A stretch of DNA of 64,000 nt from Absidia repens (lineage: Eukaryota > Mucoromycota > Mucoromycetes > Mucorales > Cunninghamellaceae). Below the pieces are notes generated by a model that was not told the DNA's origin, made no database searches, and saw only the letters and a list, made by a program, of their open reading frames with translations. How positions within the stretch are numbered: the stretch's first letter is position 1; each line of letters opens with the position of its first letter. This document shows positions 34,796 through 48,436 of this stretch, in pieces. The translations under genes were made by a program, and so were the position numbers. The stretch spans positions 248,001 through 312,000 of the forward strand of contig MCGE01000042.1 in NCBI GenBank assembly GCA_002105175.1, read 5' to 3'.

Positions 34796-36185
34796 ACTTC
34801 GGAAGGGTGGAGATGAGTGACACGCAAAAGAGACGATTGATCAGTTGCCCGCTTTTCGTGTCCAAAAATTCGCTTTTTTGAACACCGATTTTCAAAAATC
34901 AATTTGGAGGCGCGTCAAAATGGCTTGGTCGTCGGACTATAGACAATAAAAGTTTCCAAGGAGTTCCCCTTTTCCCAAGGGAATTGATTTACATTCAGTG
35001 GCTGGATATTAAAAAAGGATTCACCTGATACACATATTGTATATAAGAATAGGGAGATATTTAAAGCTCATTCGTTTTGGAAACATGATTAAACAATGTC
35101 TATTTTTACATACATCTTTAAAGGATCTTCCAATGCTTCTGCTCCTTCGATGAAGAAGTCCAGTAACAGCATATTTTTCGGTTTCTTAAAATTATCTTTC
35201 GATAAATCAACTTTTGAAGGATAAAATGACCAGGAAAAGGATAATGAAATGGGCTTTGAATCATAGCAATCGCGAGCTACTGCCAAGTTGGGTTTGTTTA
35301 TTTTTATTTTCTTCCGACTAAAAAACGCATCTACATGAGAAAAAGCATGTTGGTTGCTATTAGTCGAATCTTCTTATGGGTTTTTTTGTTTTGGTCATAC
35401 TGCTAACAGTGCTGCTGACACACACCAATTTTCATGATGATGGTACAAGTATCTTTGCTGAGCATAATTTAGAAACCTGATACTAATAATTTCCCTCTGT
35501 CAAACATTGGATTTATATTCCTCACCAATCAGTGTTATGTGGATCCCAAAGCCTGTGTGAACCATCGATCCATCCTATTTTTGCCTTGTGTCACCTCCCA
35601 TTTTGGAATTTCATATAGCGCAACTCACACAAATGATTGGTGGTTTTGGTAAAGTTGTCTTTGTACTGAGCAATGAAACATAAATACATAAACAGGAAAA
35701 AAAAAAAAAAAAAAAAAAAAGAGAGGAGTTCATATAAAAGGTATAATAGATTATTATCAATATATCAATGAATTATTTTTATTACACCTATAATACATGT
35801 GTTTGGCGTATACCGTCAATTACAAATGGGTGTCGATCTCTTTGTTGATTCTCGGTAGTACATTATCAATAAAGTATGACAAGACCTCACACGACGTCCT
35901 GTCCGGAGAAAAATGAAAGCCTTTGCCCCACTGACTTTCTCCTTCTTCCTATTTTTTCAGGGCAATCGCCCCACTATTTTTCGGGCACCGCTCCAATCTC
36001 CCCTTTATTCGCCTCATAATGATTTAAGATTTTTTTTCTTATTGACACCTTTTGCCATAAAATCACCTTTTCAATTTCCCATTTTATTTTTATTTTCGCT
36101 CTCTCTTTCCTTTCCTTTTCTCCCCTTCCATCCTTATCGTCACTTCCTTATTTTCCTTTCCTTTCCCTTTTCTAACGATTCGATT
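34796..36185. other. Intergenic zone with decayed coding fragments and CotH promoter
   Basis: 1.4 kb between divergent DNAJC9-like and CotH genes. Minus-strand coding-like pieces lie at 35089-35400 and 35520-35690. A 22-base A run is at 35699-35720. The 120 bp before the CotH ATG is strongly pyrimidine-rich on plus, typical of highly expressed fungal genes. Confidence 0.6.
35089..35690 (-). pseudogene. Decayed coding remnant, family unknown
   Basis: On minus, 35689-35560 reads FIAQYKDNFTKTTNHLCELR then, after an in-frame TGA, KAKIGWIDGSHRLWDPHN. About 200 bp downstream and in another frame a second stretch reads AVARDCYDSKPISLSFSW, FFIEGAEALEDPLKMYV and a stop at 35089. Both pieces look protein-like in composition but cannot be joined without crossing stops. 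They may be a degenerated gene or transposon relic; I do not recognise the family. Confidence 0.3.
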
Positions 36186-38411
36186 ATGAAGTGGTTGGCC
36201 ATTAGCTCTTTGGTCGCACTCGCAACAGCTGCTGTGAATGCTGACGTTCAATACGCCGTGGTTGCTTTCCCTCCCAATGGTGGTGGTGTCGCTGTATCAG
36301 TTGGTGGACAAAACCATGCTCTTACTGCTGATTCTAAAGTACCTAACCTTTTCAAAGGGTCAGCGCCTGGTGGCGATTATCAATATGTTTTGACTAACGG
36401 ACAAAATAACACTCCTGAAATCCCCAAACGTAAATTAGCTGATGGTGCTACCTCTACTGGTAATGAATTCTTCAATCGTACCTACACAACTTATGATGTG
36501 CCTGCCTTGCCCCAGGCCTTCAACCCTGTCTATCCTCGTAAGTAATTCGAATCATTGAAATTTAAATCCCGAAACTAATTCTTGCATCCCGTCTCTTTTT
36601 TTTTTCCTTCTCTTTTTCTCTTATCTTATTTGTAACTCCTCCTATTCGATTATCACCGTAGCTCTCTTTACTGCATTCAACAAGTCAAATGAAGTTGCCA
36701 CCATTATCTTACAAGTCAATGGAAGTGCTTTTGACGCCATGATCAAGGATCCCAAGTTGAAGACAAAGGCTCAAGTCACTTCTTTTGCCTATGTCAGCAG
36801 CCAAGAAGTATATACTTTCGAAAACACCCCCAGCATTGAAACCTCTGGTCAATCAACGAAAGATTTTGCCAAACAATCTTATGCTATCGATTTTAACGAC
36901 CTTACTGCCAAAGGTGCCAAGAAGACTTTATTCTATGGTCGCACTGCTATCAAGTTACGCGCTGAAGCTACTGATCCCACTCAAGTGTAAGTCACCTCCC
37001 TTCTCAAGACCAACTCAACAAGAGCAATATAATAGTAATACCATGTACTCACCATTTTTTCTTTCTTTCAAATAATAGACGGGAAAAGCTCTATCTTGAT
37101 TGTCTTGCCGCAGCTGGAGCCACTACTCTGTCTGGTAGTTTTGTCCGTGTTTTTATCAACAACCAACCTTATGGCCTTTATACTCTGATGGATGATGCTT
37201 CCACTCACTTGATTGATAACACTGTTCATGGTGGTGACTGGAACTATGCTTCTACTGGTAAGAAAAAAAAAAAAAGACGAACTCTTACCATACGAAAACA
37301 CCAAACTAATTGAATATGTAATAAATATTAGGTGCTACATATAAGGGTAATGCTCTGACTCCTACAGAAGAAGGCAATCTTGCTTACCTTGGAGACGATC
37401 AAACCAAGTACTCTGCTGATCTTTACAAATTGGCGGACGAAGGTGAAGACAAAACTATCAGCAAAAAGAATAACTCTGTTGGTCCTTTGATTGATTTCAC
37501 CAAGCGCCTTTCTCAAATCAACCCCTCTCAAATCACTGATGGTAACAACAAAGATGTTCCTGCATTAGTCGACCCTCAAAACACAATGGTTGCCCTGGCT
37601 ATGAACTTCTTGGCCGACTCCTGGGATGGATGTAAGTTGTATTTATTTTATCGCATGTGGTATGACTTGACTGACTGACTTTTTTTTTTTTTAAATATAA
37701 TGCTTTCTTAAATATACAGTGTGGTACCAAGCCAGTAACTACTATCTGAACCAAGACACCAAGACCAATCAATGGGTGGTGATTTCCTATGACTTTGATG
37801 AAACCTTTGGTAATGGTGCTGAACAAGGTCGCGACTCTGTGGCTTATGGAAACTATTCCCGTCCCGGTTCTGTTCGTCCTTTGGTCGACCTATTCCTCAA
37901 ATCACCTTACTACAAGGGCCAATTCGAAACTATCCTCAAAACTTTAGTTAAGCGCTTCTTCAACCCTCGTGTCATGGGCGCTCGTCTCGAAGCTTGGGCT
38001 ACACTGTTGAAGGAAGACATTGAATGGGATTATTCTATTCCTGGTCACTCTCCTGGTACTCAAAACTCCTTCACCGTGCAAAACTTCTTGACCAATCTCA
38101 ACACTACCGATAGCAGCATGGAAGGAATCAACCAATGGGTTACCAATCGTGCCAAAGCCTTAACTCAACAGCTTCAATTCACTGATACTGATGATCTTCC
38201 CGCTCTTGGACCTTACAAGCAAGGCTCTCGCTTAGACAGTCAAGGTAATGTGGTGCCTAATGATGGTAGCAGCGTCACTCCTGGTGGTCCTTCTTCTAGC
38301 GGTGCCAACAATGGAAATGGTAGCAGCGGCAGCAGTGGATCTGTTCCTTTGACTTATTCATCCGTATTTGTCGCTACTATGGTTATCTTCGGTACTTTGC
38401 TATCTCTGTAG
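36186..38411 (+). CDS. CotH-family secreted/GPI-anchored protein kinase-like protein
   Basis: CotH proteins are atypical secretory-pathway kinases; in Mucorales, surface members mediate interaction with host or environmental surfaces. Five exons: 36186-36537, 36662-36986, 37079-37257, 37332-37631, 37720-38411; 615 residues, phases consistent. Residues 1-19 form a signal peptide (MKWLAISSLVALATAAVNA). An N-terminal beta domain is followed by the CotH kinase core: KLYLDCLAAAG, VRVFINNQPYGLYTLMDDA (Brenner-like catalytic region), and the metal-binding YDFDETFGNG (Asp410, Asp412), intact. The C-terminus has a Ser/Gly-rich stalk and a final hydrophobic stretch (SSVFVATMVIFGTLLSL) suggesting a GPI anchor. 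Several N-x-S/T sequons occur. The upstream in-frame Met at 35913 is rejected because the true signal peptide starts at 36186. Whether it has a particular surface or virulence role cannot be judged from sequence. Confidence 0.92.
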
Positions 38412-38957
38412 TTATTTCCCCCTTCACTCACCCATCCTCACTCTATTTATTTCTTTATTTGTGATTTTATATTTTCAGCCCCTTTATAAACTTAGTATTC
38501 TTGTTTTTTGTTTTGTTTTTTTACTCTTTGTAGAAGTAGTCAATAAAAACGAGTATCACTTTGCGTGCTTTTTCCATATTTGATTTGTTTTGGCTTGATT
38601 TCCTGTTTTTGTCGGCAGTGATAATGTTTACCCCTTTTTTTTAAAAAAAAAAATGAAATAACATGTGATGTGAAGTGTCAAATGCAGTCATGTCATCACT
38701 ACACACTTTTTTTATTAGCGCAGTATATGCAGAATGTGAATGCATGTATGTCCACTGAGGTAGAGTGCCATTGAAGACTATTCATTGTGTGCCATTTTGG
38801 GTCTGAACTAAGTAACGATGCTGATTGGTTGGATGAAAAAATTCAAAACCTTTTTTTTTTTTTTTTTGCCGCACTTTCTTGTTTTGACTCCGTCTTTTAT
38901 TTCCTCTGCTACCTTTTTTTTTTTTTTTTAATTTTATTTCTTATTATTCTTTTGGTC
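38412..38957. other. Intergenic region between CotH and DUS2
   Basis: 546 bp between two plus-strand genes. CAATAAAAACG at about 38540 is a plausible polyadenylation signal for CotH. T-rich leader before the DUS2 ATG. No gene. Confidence 0.6.
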
Positions 38958-40706
38958 ATGTCCCTTGATTATGCCGACAAGGTTTTCCTTGCTCCAATGG
39001 TAAGAGCTCGTGTTCATAAAGCATTTTATTTGTATTAATTACCTATTATTTGGCTGTATTTTGAATTCAAAGGTTAGAGTAGGGACACTTCCCATGCGAC
39101 TTTTATCACTTAGATACGGTGCTGGTAAGTTGATGTCATGTAACCATCTTCTTTATGTTACTCATTCTACTTTACCTTTATAGATCTTGTATGGACCGAG
39201 GAACTGGTCGATAAACGAATAATTGGCTCTGTGCGTAAATACAATGGTAATAACTCAAACCTTCTCCCCTTAGAATATATTTTACGATCTAACCATTGAT
39301 ATGACTTCCTGTTATTTTAGCGAGTACTGGTGTTACGGAATATTGGAAAGGACAAGCGATGTGCTTTGCTACTCATCCTTTGGAAAAAGGCAAAGTCATT
39401 CTACAGCTTGGTACTGCCGATCCTGATCTTGCTCTTCAAGCTGCTCTTGTGTTGTAAGTGATATATTTTTATGCTTTTTATTATACCTAACTTTTTGCTT
39501 TTTGTTTCCTTGAATACAATAGGAAAGACGAAATTGCTGGTGTGGATCTGAATTGTGGCTGCCCAAAAAAATTCTCGATTCATGGTGGAATGGGTGCTGC
39601 CTTGCTCACAAATCCGGATAAATTGAAGGCCATTCTTCTTAATTTGGTGCAAAATCTGGATGTACCTGTCACATGTAAAATTAGGTAAGTCTGTCCCTTT
39701 TGCCCTCTCGGTATTGATTTCATTCATGCTAACTTTATATTTTATTTTTGAACTTATAATAGGATTTTGGATGATGCAGAAAGTACTGTAAAATTGGCGA
39801 AAATGATTGAATCCACAGGTGTTAAGGCGCTCACTGTTCATTGCAGGTAAAAATAATTGCGATGACGATACTAGATTTGATTGATTTTTTGATTTTTTTT
39901 TTAGAACCAAGAATCAACGTTCATCTACTCCAGCGCAATGGGATGCATTGAAACCTGTAGTCGAAGCAGTGAAGTCAATTCCTGTAGTAATCAATGGCGA
40001 TGTTATGTGTTGGGATGATATCGCAAAAGCAAAACAAGTGACAGGTAAAGAGAAATTGTATATGATTAAGGACCAATGAGCTAATCAGAAACCTATTTTA
40101 CTAGGAGCGAGTTCCGTAATGATCGCTAGAGGTGCTCAATTTAATCCATCTGCATTTAGAAAAGACGGTCTGGTACCTTTTGATGTAGTTGCCAAGGAAT
40201 ATTTGAAAACAGTAAGAGAAAACAAGATAGGGCGATATCTTGTGTATAACGTACCTAATGGATTTTTTTATAGTGCGTAGATATGAACAACGTCTTTGTC
40301 AACACCAAGTTTGTTTTGCTCAACATGAATACCACATCAAAACATACAAAATCGCAACTATATCAACAAATGACACGAGCGAAATCAATGCTGGCCATGT
40401 GGTAAGTTGAAAAATATTTGCAATGGACAAGTTACTTTGCCTTACTCAACCATTGTCTTCTCTTCTTTTGCTCTTTATGAAAGTGAATTGTTTGATTTGG
40501 CACCATATTACCATCATGCAATCGAAGAACAGCAAGGACGGCAACAGACGACAACTTCTTTACATTTTCCTTCACCATCTGACGATAATACTAGTGAAAA
40601 GACAGTACAAGTGCTAGCTACAAAGCGGGACTATTCGGAAGAAGAGGGCGACTCACCTGATGGCCATATGAAGAAAAAGGCGCGATCTCAAGAAGTGCCA
40701 GTGTAG
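38958..40706 (+). CDS. DUS2: tRNA-dihydrouridine synthase 2 (position 20)
   Basis: FMN enzyme reducing uridine to dihydrouridine in the tRNA D-loop. Ten exons: 38958-38999, 39073-39124, 39184-39246, 39321-39453, 39523-39684, 39763-39846, 39905-40044, 40105-40211, 40274-40401, 40484-40706; 377 residues. TIM-barrel motifs: VFLAPMVRVGTLPMRLL, ILQLGTADPDLAL, the active-site block GVDLNCGCPKKFSIHGGMGAA (catalytic Cys ~110), PVTCKIRILDD, LTVHCRTKNQRSSTPA, PVVINGDV and MIARGAQFNPS. These define the DUS2 subfamily. The C-terminus ends in a charged low-complexity tail with a basic cluster (KKKARS); a dsRNA-binding domain as in animal DUS2 is absent, as in fungi. Upstream and downstream genes are unrelated. 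Confidence 0.95.
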
Positions 40707-41108
40707 ATTAGTTGTTATATAGTATAGTCAAGCATTAGTAACAGCATAGTATTGTATAGTATAGAATGGGATTGCTTATTTAGAATTTTTTTTTTTACAA
40801 AAAAATAAATAAATGTATCAAATATTTATTTTTCCTCGGCCTTACTTGTTTTCATGATAGATTTGCTGATGACAGATATCTTACCGTATCTTCTTAAACA
40901 CGCTCTCTTTAGTAGTAGGACAATATCATTGCATGACCGTTGAACCCAATAATCTAAATGATAGCAACTGAAGTGGATGGACCGGCATGCCCTGTCAAAA
41001 CCTTCAATGGGAATTGCTCAAGCTGACTCGAAATATCACTCAACTGACATTGTCGACAACTATTGGTCAATCGATAATCTATCCCCTTCCCTAAATACGC
41101 AGAACGTA

Positions 41109-41141
<33 letters not shown>

Positions 41142-41779
41142 TACTGGTATATTATTGAAATTTTACCAATCTACTTTGTAGTGTTACATTGTCGTTATTC
41201 TTGCCCGTTTGTCTATAGTAGTGCATAACTATTATTCTTTCCCTTTCTTCTTTTATGTAACACTCTTGTAAATAAAAAACGTAATTGCTGTTGTTGTATA
41301 TATATTCAATATTTATGATATGTGGTGCAGTGAAACTGAATATGTGACGATGAATGATGGGTATCAGGAAGGAGGAAGCTTGTTGAAATGTGAGTTTTGA
41401 TGAAATTAGACATTTCCGGCAGTTGACACTGTAGTAGTCAGTAATTTGGAATAAACTGACTTTGATTTGGAATTGGTTTCTATTATTTTGAAGTATCATA
41501 CGCAAAGACAATAAAAAAAAATATAGAATCATGAGCAAAAATAACGACCAGAATCTATACTGTATATCCAACCTAGCGGAAGTTAGGTTGGCGGCATAAC
41601 TTCGGTTGATTAATATGAATGGTGGAGTGGGAATAAGGTTTCCATTTATATCAACTGACCTGGAACTGTCAACAAAGGTTAGTTCCCGGGAAATGAGATA
41701 AGTAGTCATATACAAGCCAGAAGGCAGCGTCTAACAGGTACACACACAAAAAAAGGACAATCGCAGCATTGTATACTAT

Positions 41780-42375
41780 TCGATGGGTCAGCGAATGGTT
41801 AACAAAAAGGAATATTTTATTGAAGTGAAGCATATTGGTATGTATTAAAACTAAAGGCGAAGTGTTCATTTTAGCATGTGCTTTAAGGAAAGGATCTATG
41901 GGAGGAAGCATGAAGAAGAGTAATGAGAGTACTGATGAATATTCAACACTAATCTAAAGGGATGGATATACAGTGGGATCTATTGAAGAATACATGAGAC
42001 AAACTATTGGGACATTTTTCATTGAAGAATGTAAGAAGAGACATATTTTATTCGATATATATTTAAATTATGACGAAACTAACACTAAACTAAGCTAATG
42101 AAGGCTCACAATTGTCAGCTAATGGTGCTTTTCAGATCCTATATCCAAAATGAAAGGGTTTCCCCATGCATCTTGTAATCTCTGAACAGAAAACTCTTCT
42201 AAACTAGTCCTGACGCTAATCTAAGTCCAAAACAATCCCATGGAAGTTGATTGATGATGAAAAAATGAATGGGAAGAAAAGAAAATGAGAGAAAGAGAGA
42301 GAGCTGGACGAAAAAACAAATTGAGAGTAAATAAAAATTCATGTGGTCGGGACATGAAAAATTATTTTGGTCTCT
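41780..42375 (-). repeat. Dispersed intergenic repeat, copy D
   Basis: Read on minus: TTCATGTCCCGACCACATGAA (42358-42338), CTCTCAATTTG, GGTTTCCC/ATGCAT words, TTAGTGTTAG, AATAAAATATGTCTC, and end CAATAAAATATTCC followed by GTTAACCATTCGCTGACCCATCG. The CACGTG of other copies is CATGTG, with the matching change in the opposite arm. No ORF. Confidence 0.8.
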
Positions 42376-44349
42376 TATGAAGGATTCGGTTTGGGCTGAT
42401 ACAAAAAAGGAAAGTGGTCCCTTTTCCATTTTCATATTTTACCACAAATCAATACAGTATATAAAATTATCAACATGATGGCTCTCATCTCAAGCTTATA
42501 TGATAACCGACACTATTTAACATGGACAACATAGTTGCTCTTTCTTCTTTTGATGCCTTTGCAGATAAGATGGAACAAATTCGATTTAGTTCCGTAAACC
42601 GTTATATTGAATTGTACGTTAGAATGGTTTGGCACTTTCCGTAGACTACGCGACTTATACTCTTTGATTTGACTACTTTATCCTACGTTATACTTACTGT
42701 ATGATACAACAAGACGCTCCCGTTTTAATATCTTCGATCGTCTTCCTCTACATTCTCCGCACTCACCTTCCCTTAATATGATAGCTTCATCTTGAAATAG
42801 ATGTCTTGGCATCATACTGTCAATTACAATATGTATATCATACAGTGTTAGCTATTATAATTCATACATGCATCCGAATAAAATATATCTTAACCTGAAA
42901 CAAAAGAAATACCTGATAAAAAAAAAAGGCAAACCAAACTCCGCTTTTCTATGCACATTGGTTTGCATTGAAATAAATCCTTAAATGTCGCATCAAGCAC
43001 ATACTGCTCGAAGAGCATATCATAGTAAACAATCCCAGTTTCAATATCCCGGGAAATAATCAATCTTATGAGGCGATATTGGTGTCGTTGGAAAGCTATT
43101 GAAAAAGTGGATTATCAAAGTGACAATATCTTTCAATATCGAGCAACGACCGGTTTAAATACAAGGGTGGAAAGAATTCATTTCTTTTTTGGGACACATG
43201 CTCTTATTGCGATAGAAATGTGCTTGGCATTAAGGTTTGCATAGGTTTTGGAATTATTTCATATAAATCCCCAGGTTTTTTTTTCATTTTTGTCATTTTT
43301 TTTCTCATCCTTTCTCAAGACAAATCAAACAAAAATATACAGTATTGTTGCCAGTTTGCGAAATACCAAGGTCAGTTCTTTTAAAAACAAAATCTATACA
43401 GCATGTTTTAGCTTCAATACTAACCTTCTTCTTTATTTTACGGTATAAGATCGCCTTTTTATCACGGTGGACACCGAACAGCACTTGGTAGACAAGAGTT
43501 GGCATTGACAGGACCATTACGGAGTTGGTCAAATGGAGGCCTAATCTTTATGGTTTGCCTTTCTTGGCTTTCTCTGCTTCTTTGTGTGCAGTTAACTTCT
43601 CTAGCGGCATGCAAATTGGAAACCGTTATTGTTCAGGTGGGGGGTTCGTTTGAATTCCTCTCCTTTGGTTATCGGAGCTATCAAAACCATAAAGGGCCTT
43701 AGTCTCGTGGTGATCTCTATACGGGTGACCTATGATGCCTACGTAGTAAGATTACTGTGCTGATCTCTCAAAAGACTAAATTGAACGCAGTTGGTGTAGT
43801 CAATTGCTTTTTTTGTCTGCCATTTGTTATTGGACCTTTTTTTTTTTTTTTTTTTTTTTACTCTGAATGGATGCAAGGTATGAAAAAAAAGGAAAATACA
43901 CTTCTTAAAACATGAATACTGAACAATCTTCTTCCTCTTCTAGCCGTGGAAGCCAATCAAGATTTACTGTATCTCCTTGGTGGTAGATGATGGTCAAGTT
44001 TTATCTCTATATGGCCCGCATTTCAAGTCACCATCTGAATCAAATCGATTTCTCCTGACTCATCTCAAATCAAGTACTTATGAATGTGTCCTTCATATCA
44101 AAACACACCCCAACATTATTCAATTTATCACCGTAGAATACACTACACCCTTTAGATATAGAAAACATTTATTCAATCAATTATTCTATACAAGAAAAAA
44201 CAAACCAATGACTTTTATTTGACATCATTATCCATTTATTACATTTGTCTCAATAAAAATCTTTTAAAGCTATATAATGCCTCCGTCTCTTATTAATTTT
44301 GGTGTGTACAGTACATGTGTGTACGTGTATGTGAATGTGGATGAGGACA

Positions 44350-44350
<1 letters not shown>

Positions 44351-44385
<35 letters not shown>
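44351..44385. repeat. A(35) homopolymer
   Basis: Thirty-five consecutive A, followed by CAACAACAACAA, about 50 bp before the end of repeat copy E. Confidence 0.95.
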
Positions 44386-44386
<1 letters not shown>

Positions 44387-44433
44387 AACAACAACAAAAA
44401 ATAAATAGTTCCAATAGTGACACCTGATTATAG

Positions 44434-45370
44434 GATGGGTCAGAGGATGGTTAAGAAAAAGGCATACTTTATTGAAGAACATGAGTGGATACTAAAAATA
44501 AAGACAAGAGAAAAGGTTCGAATCAGCAAAGTATTTAATGGAAGACCTATTCGACAAAGCATAAATAACACTTTAGGGTAGTCAACATTAATCTAAAGGC
44601 ATACTTTACTGAAGGATATTGGTATATACTAGAAATAAAGATGAGGAGTTCATTGTAGTACGGAGTTTAATGGAAGAATCTATTGGACGAAGTATGAGGA
44701 AGTCCAACGTGTAATTCGAAGGGTAGTTAACGCTGATCTAAAGGCACATTTTATTGAAAGACATTGGAGGATACTAAAGCTAAGGACGAGGGGTTCATCG
44801 TAACATGTGATTCAATGAAAGAATCTATTGGACTAAGCATGAGGAAGTCTAAAGTATGATTTGAATAAAGGACAGCACAAATCTAAAGGGATGGATGTAA
44901 ATTGAGAGTTAATAATATTATACATGCCATGAGAAAGACAAAAGGGATATCTTTGACTGAAACATAAAAGTGGATAGTAGTAAAAAAGAGATCTATTGCA
45001 CACGACATGAGAATAACTAATGGGGCATTTATCATCAAAGCAAGTAAGAATAGACATATTTTATTCGATAGAGAAACAAACTATGGAGCAACTAACACTA
45101 AACTAAGCTAATGGAGACTTCAAAAAGCCAGCTAATGGGAGTCCTAAATCTTGAATCCAAAATGGAAGGCTTCCCCATGCATGTTGTAATCTCTGAACTA
45201 AAAACCTTCTAAACTAGTCCTAACGCTAATCTAAGTCCAAACCAATCCCATTGAAGTTGAATGATGAATAAAATATGAATTGGAAGAAAAGAAAGAAAGA
45301 GAGCGAGCGGGACGAAAAAACAATTTGAGAGTAAATAAAACTTCACGTGGGCGGGACTTAAAATACTTTT
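44434..45370 (-). repeat. Dispersed intergenic repeat, copy E, with internal tandem expansion
   Basis: Read on minus it starts near AAGTCCCGCCCACGTGAAG (CACGTG at 45344-45349) and ends ...CATCCTCTGACCCATCC. Longer than other copies because the 3' part is an internal tandem array (44458-44884). Confidence 0.82.
44458..44884 (-). repeat. Three-unit ~140-bp tandem array inside repeat copy E
   Basis: Units start at 44458, 44595 and 44740 (137, 145 and 145 bp), each beginning AAAGGCA, then ACTTTA/ATTTTA TTGAA, a GGTTCATTGTA-like word, AATGGAAGAATCTATTGGAC and ending AATCT/GATCT on plus. They are diverged, so the amplification is not very recent. Confidence 0.8.
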
Positions 45371-45515
45371 TTTTTTTTGTTCTCATGACGGTTTGGTTTG
45401 CGATTCTTCGTGTTGTGTAGCACAGGTTTTAAACAAATAAAAATAAAAAAGTTTTATTTCAGGTAAAAAATAAATAAATTGTAAAATAACTATACACTAT
45501 ATGATAAATATTAAT

Positions 45516-46997
<1,482 letters not shown>

Positions 46998-48285
46998 GAT
47001 AATTTATGTTAGATATTTATTATAAAAAATAATGAAGAAAATGGAAAGAATAGCAAAAAAAAAAATCACGTTTTATACCTTTCTAATTTAAACACCCGCC
47101 TAATAGAGTTCGGTGGTTATATAATTGCTTCCCCTGCACTACATGAAACAGCATGTAGTCTACTTCCTCGATAATATTCTTTTCCCAAGGCATTGTATCA
47201 TACTACTCAGTCGACCTTTATTCCAATAATATATTATTATATTTAATTACTACCCTTTTTTTTATTTTTTTCGAAGAAATCGAAATGGTGTGTATTAGTA
47301 ATACGTGTTTTATGCTTTTACTAATCATTCAAAAAAAAAAAAAAAAAAGTCTTTCGCACCGTGTTTTTTTATCATATTAACGGTATGTTTGATACAGTAA
47401 TATAATGTATATATCCAGGCTCATCACTTGTGATGGACAACGATTAAATAGCAAGTGCAGGATCACACAAGCAGATACTTAAGAAGACGGTAATTATTTG
47501 AAATGCATCGCCGTCGGGGGTTTAAAAAATCATATCCTCATCGCTTAACATACAACAGCGGTGAAAAAACCATTTGTCATTACATATACAAATGTTTTGA
47601 AGTCAGCAATTCTTTTCTCGACGGTGTTTTGCAGTGAAGTAGGTACATATTACAAATCGAGCTCCTTCGTGTTTGATCAAGTTCCTTCGACAGGATTTAT
47701 CAGCAACTGTGCGATACAATGTTCTGCTGGCTCAATTAATTAATAAGCAAGGCGGCCATTATGATCGAGAGACATAGTTACTACATGCATTAGAGCAATA
47801 ACAAACTTGATGATTTGCAGCCCCGCCAAGGATATATGATCTAAATAAACAGCATGATGTCTCTTCAGTTATGCATTGAGAGAGCTGTAATCAATCATGC
47901 TAAGAAAATGAATCTTGCTACAACTTCAACTATCTTTTTTTTTATCCTCATGTTACGGATGTAGAGATTGGCACTGAAGTCTCTTCGACATAAAACCGCA
48001 GAACTAGTTTTTGGTACTCGCTTTCATATTGACATTATTAGGAACTGTAACTAAAAGTTTATATTGATAATAATGAATTTAGGATGCTGGTCACTAATCA
48101 ACGCAGACTAGAAAAAATCAATTTACAGTTTGGGTAATTGGAATGTCTCTGTAGTGGTTAAAAAGTCAGATCTTCACTACCAACTCAAAGCGGTGATTAA
48201 ATATCGGATGTTTTATTTTTCCTTATTTCACATTTGGATGTCCATTTTTTTCCCTCTTCGATTTTCAGTAGTCGAAAATTTTAAC
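46998..48285. other. Intergenic region, divergent from oxidoreductase to Zn2Cys6 gene
   Basis: 1.3 kb between divergent start codons. AT-rich, with A(17) at 47332-47348. No coding evidence; a CAGTAG-type acceptor just before the activator ATG (48266-48271) hints at a 5' UTR intron there. Confidence 0.55.
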
Positions 48286-48402
48286 ATGGATCCAACTCAA
48301 TCGAATTCACAATATGCCTCGCCATGGATATCTCAATCTTCAACTTCTCCTTCCGCTTCTTCTTCGTCCGCTTTGAACAATACTTCTTCTCAGTACATAT
48401 AT

Positions 48403-48436
<34 letters not shown>

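Larger units (their letters stand above)
40707..45515. other. Large intergenic zone with repeat copies D and E
   Basis: 4.8 kb, the largest gene-free stretch. It holds T(30) at 41111-41140, repeat copies D (about 41780-42375) and E (about 44434-45370), an A(35) run at 44351-44385, and an isolated repeat-like word near 42840-42900. Open stretches at 43499-43702 and 43977-44222 are not recognisable as genes. Confidence 0.65.

Noticed and set aside
35913..36185. In-frame upstream extension of the CotH protein
   Set aside because: It is the pyrimidine-rich leader read as Phe/Leu/Ser; a perfect signal peptide begins at 36186.
43499..44222. Two open stretches between repeat copies D and E
   Set aside because: Short, in different frames, no splice signals that join them and no recognisable family.
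48130..48285. Upstream Met for the Zn2Cys6 activator
   Set aside because: Composition is unlike the Gln/Ser-rich N-terminus and a splice-acceptor-like word lies just before 48286, so this is probably 5' UTR or intron.
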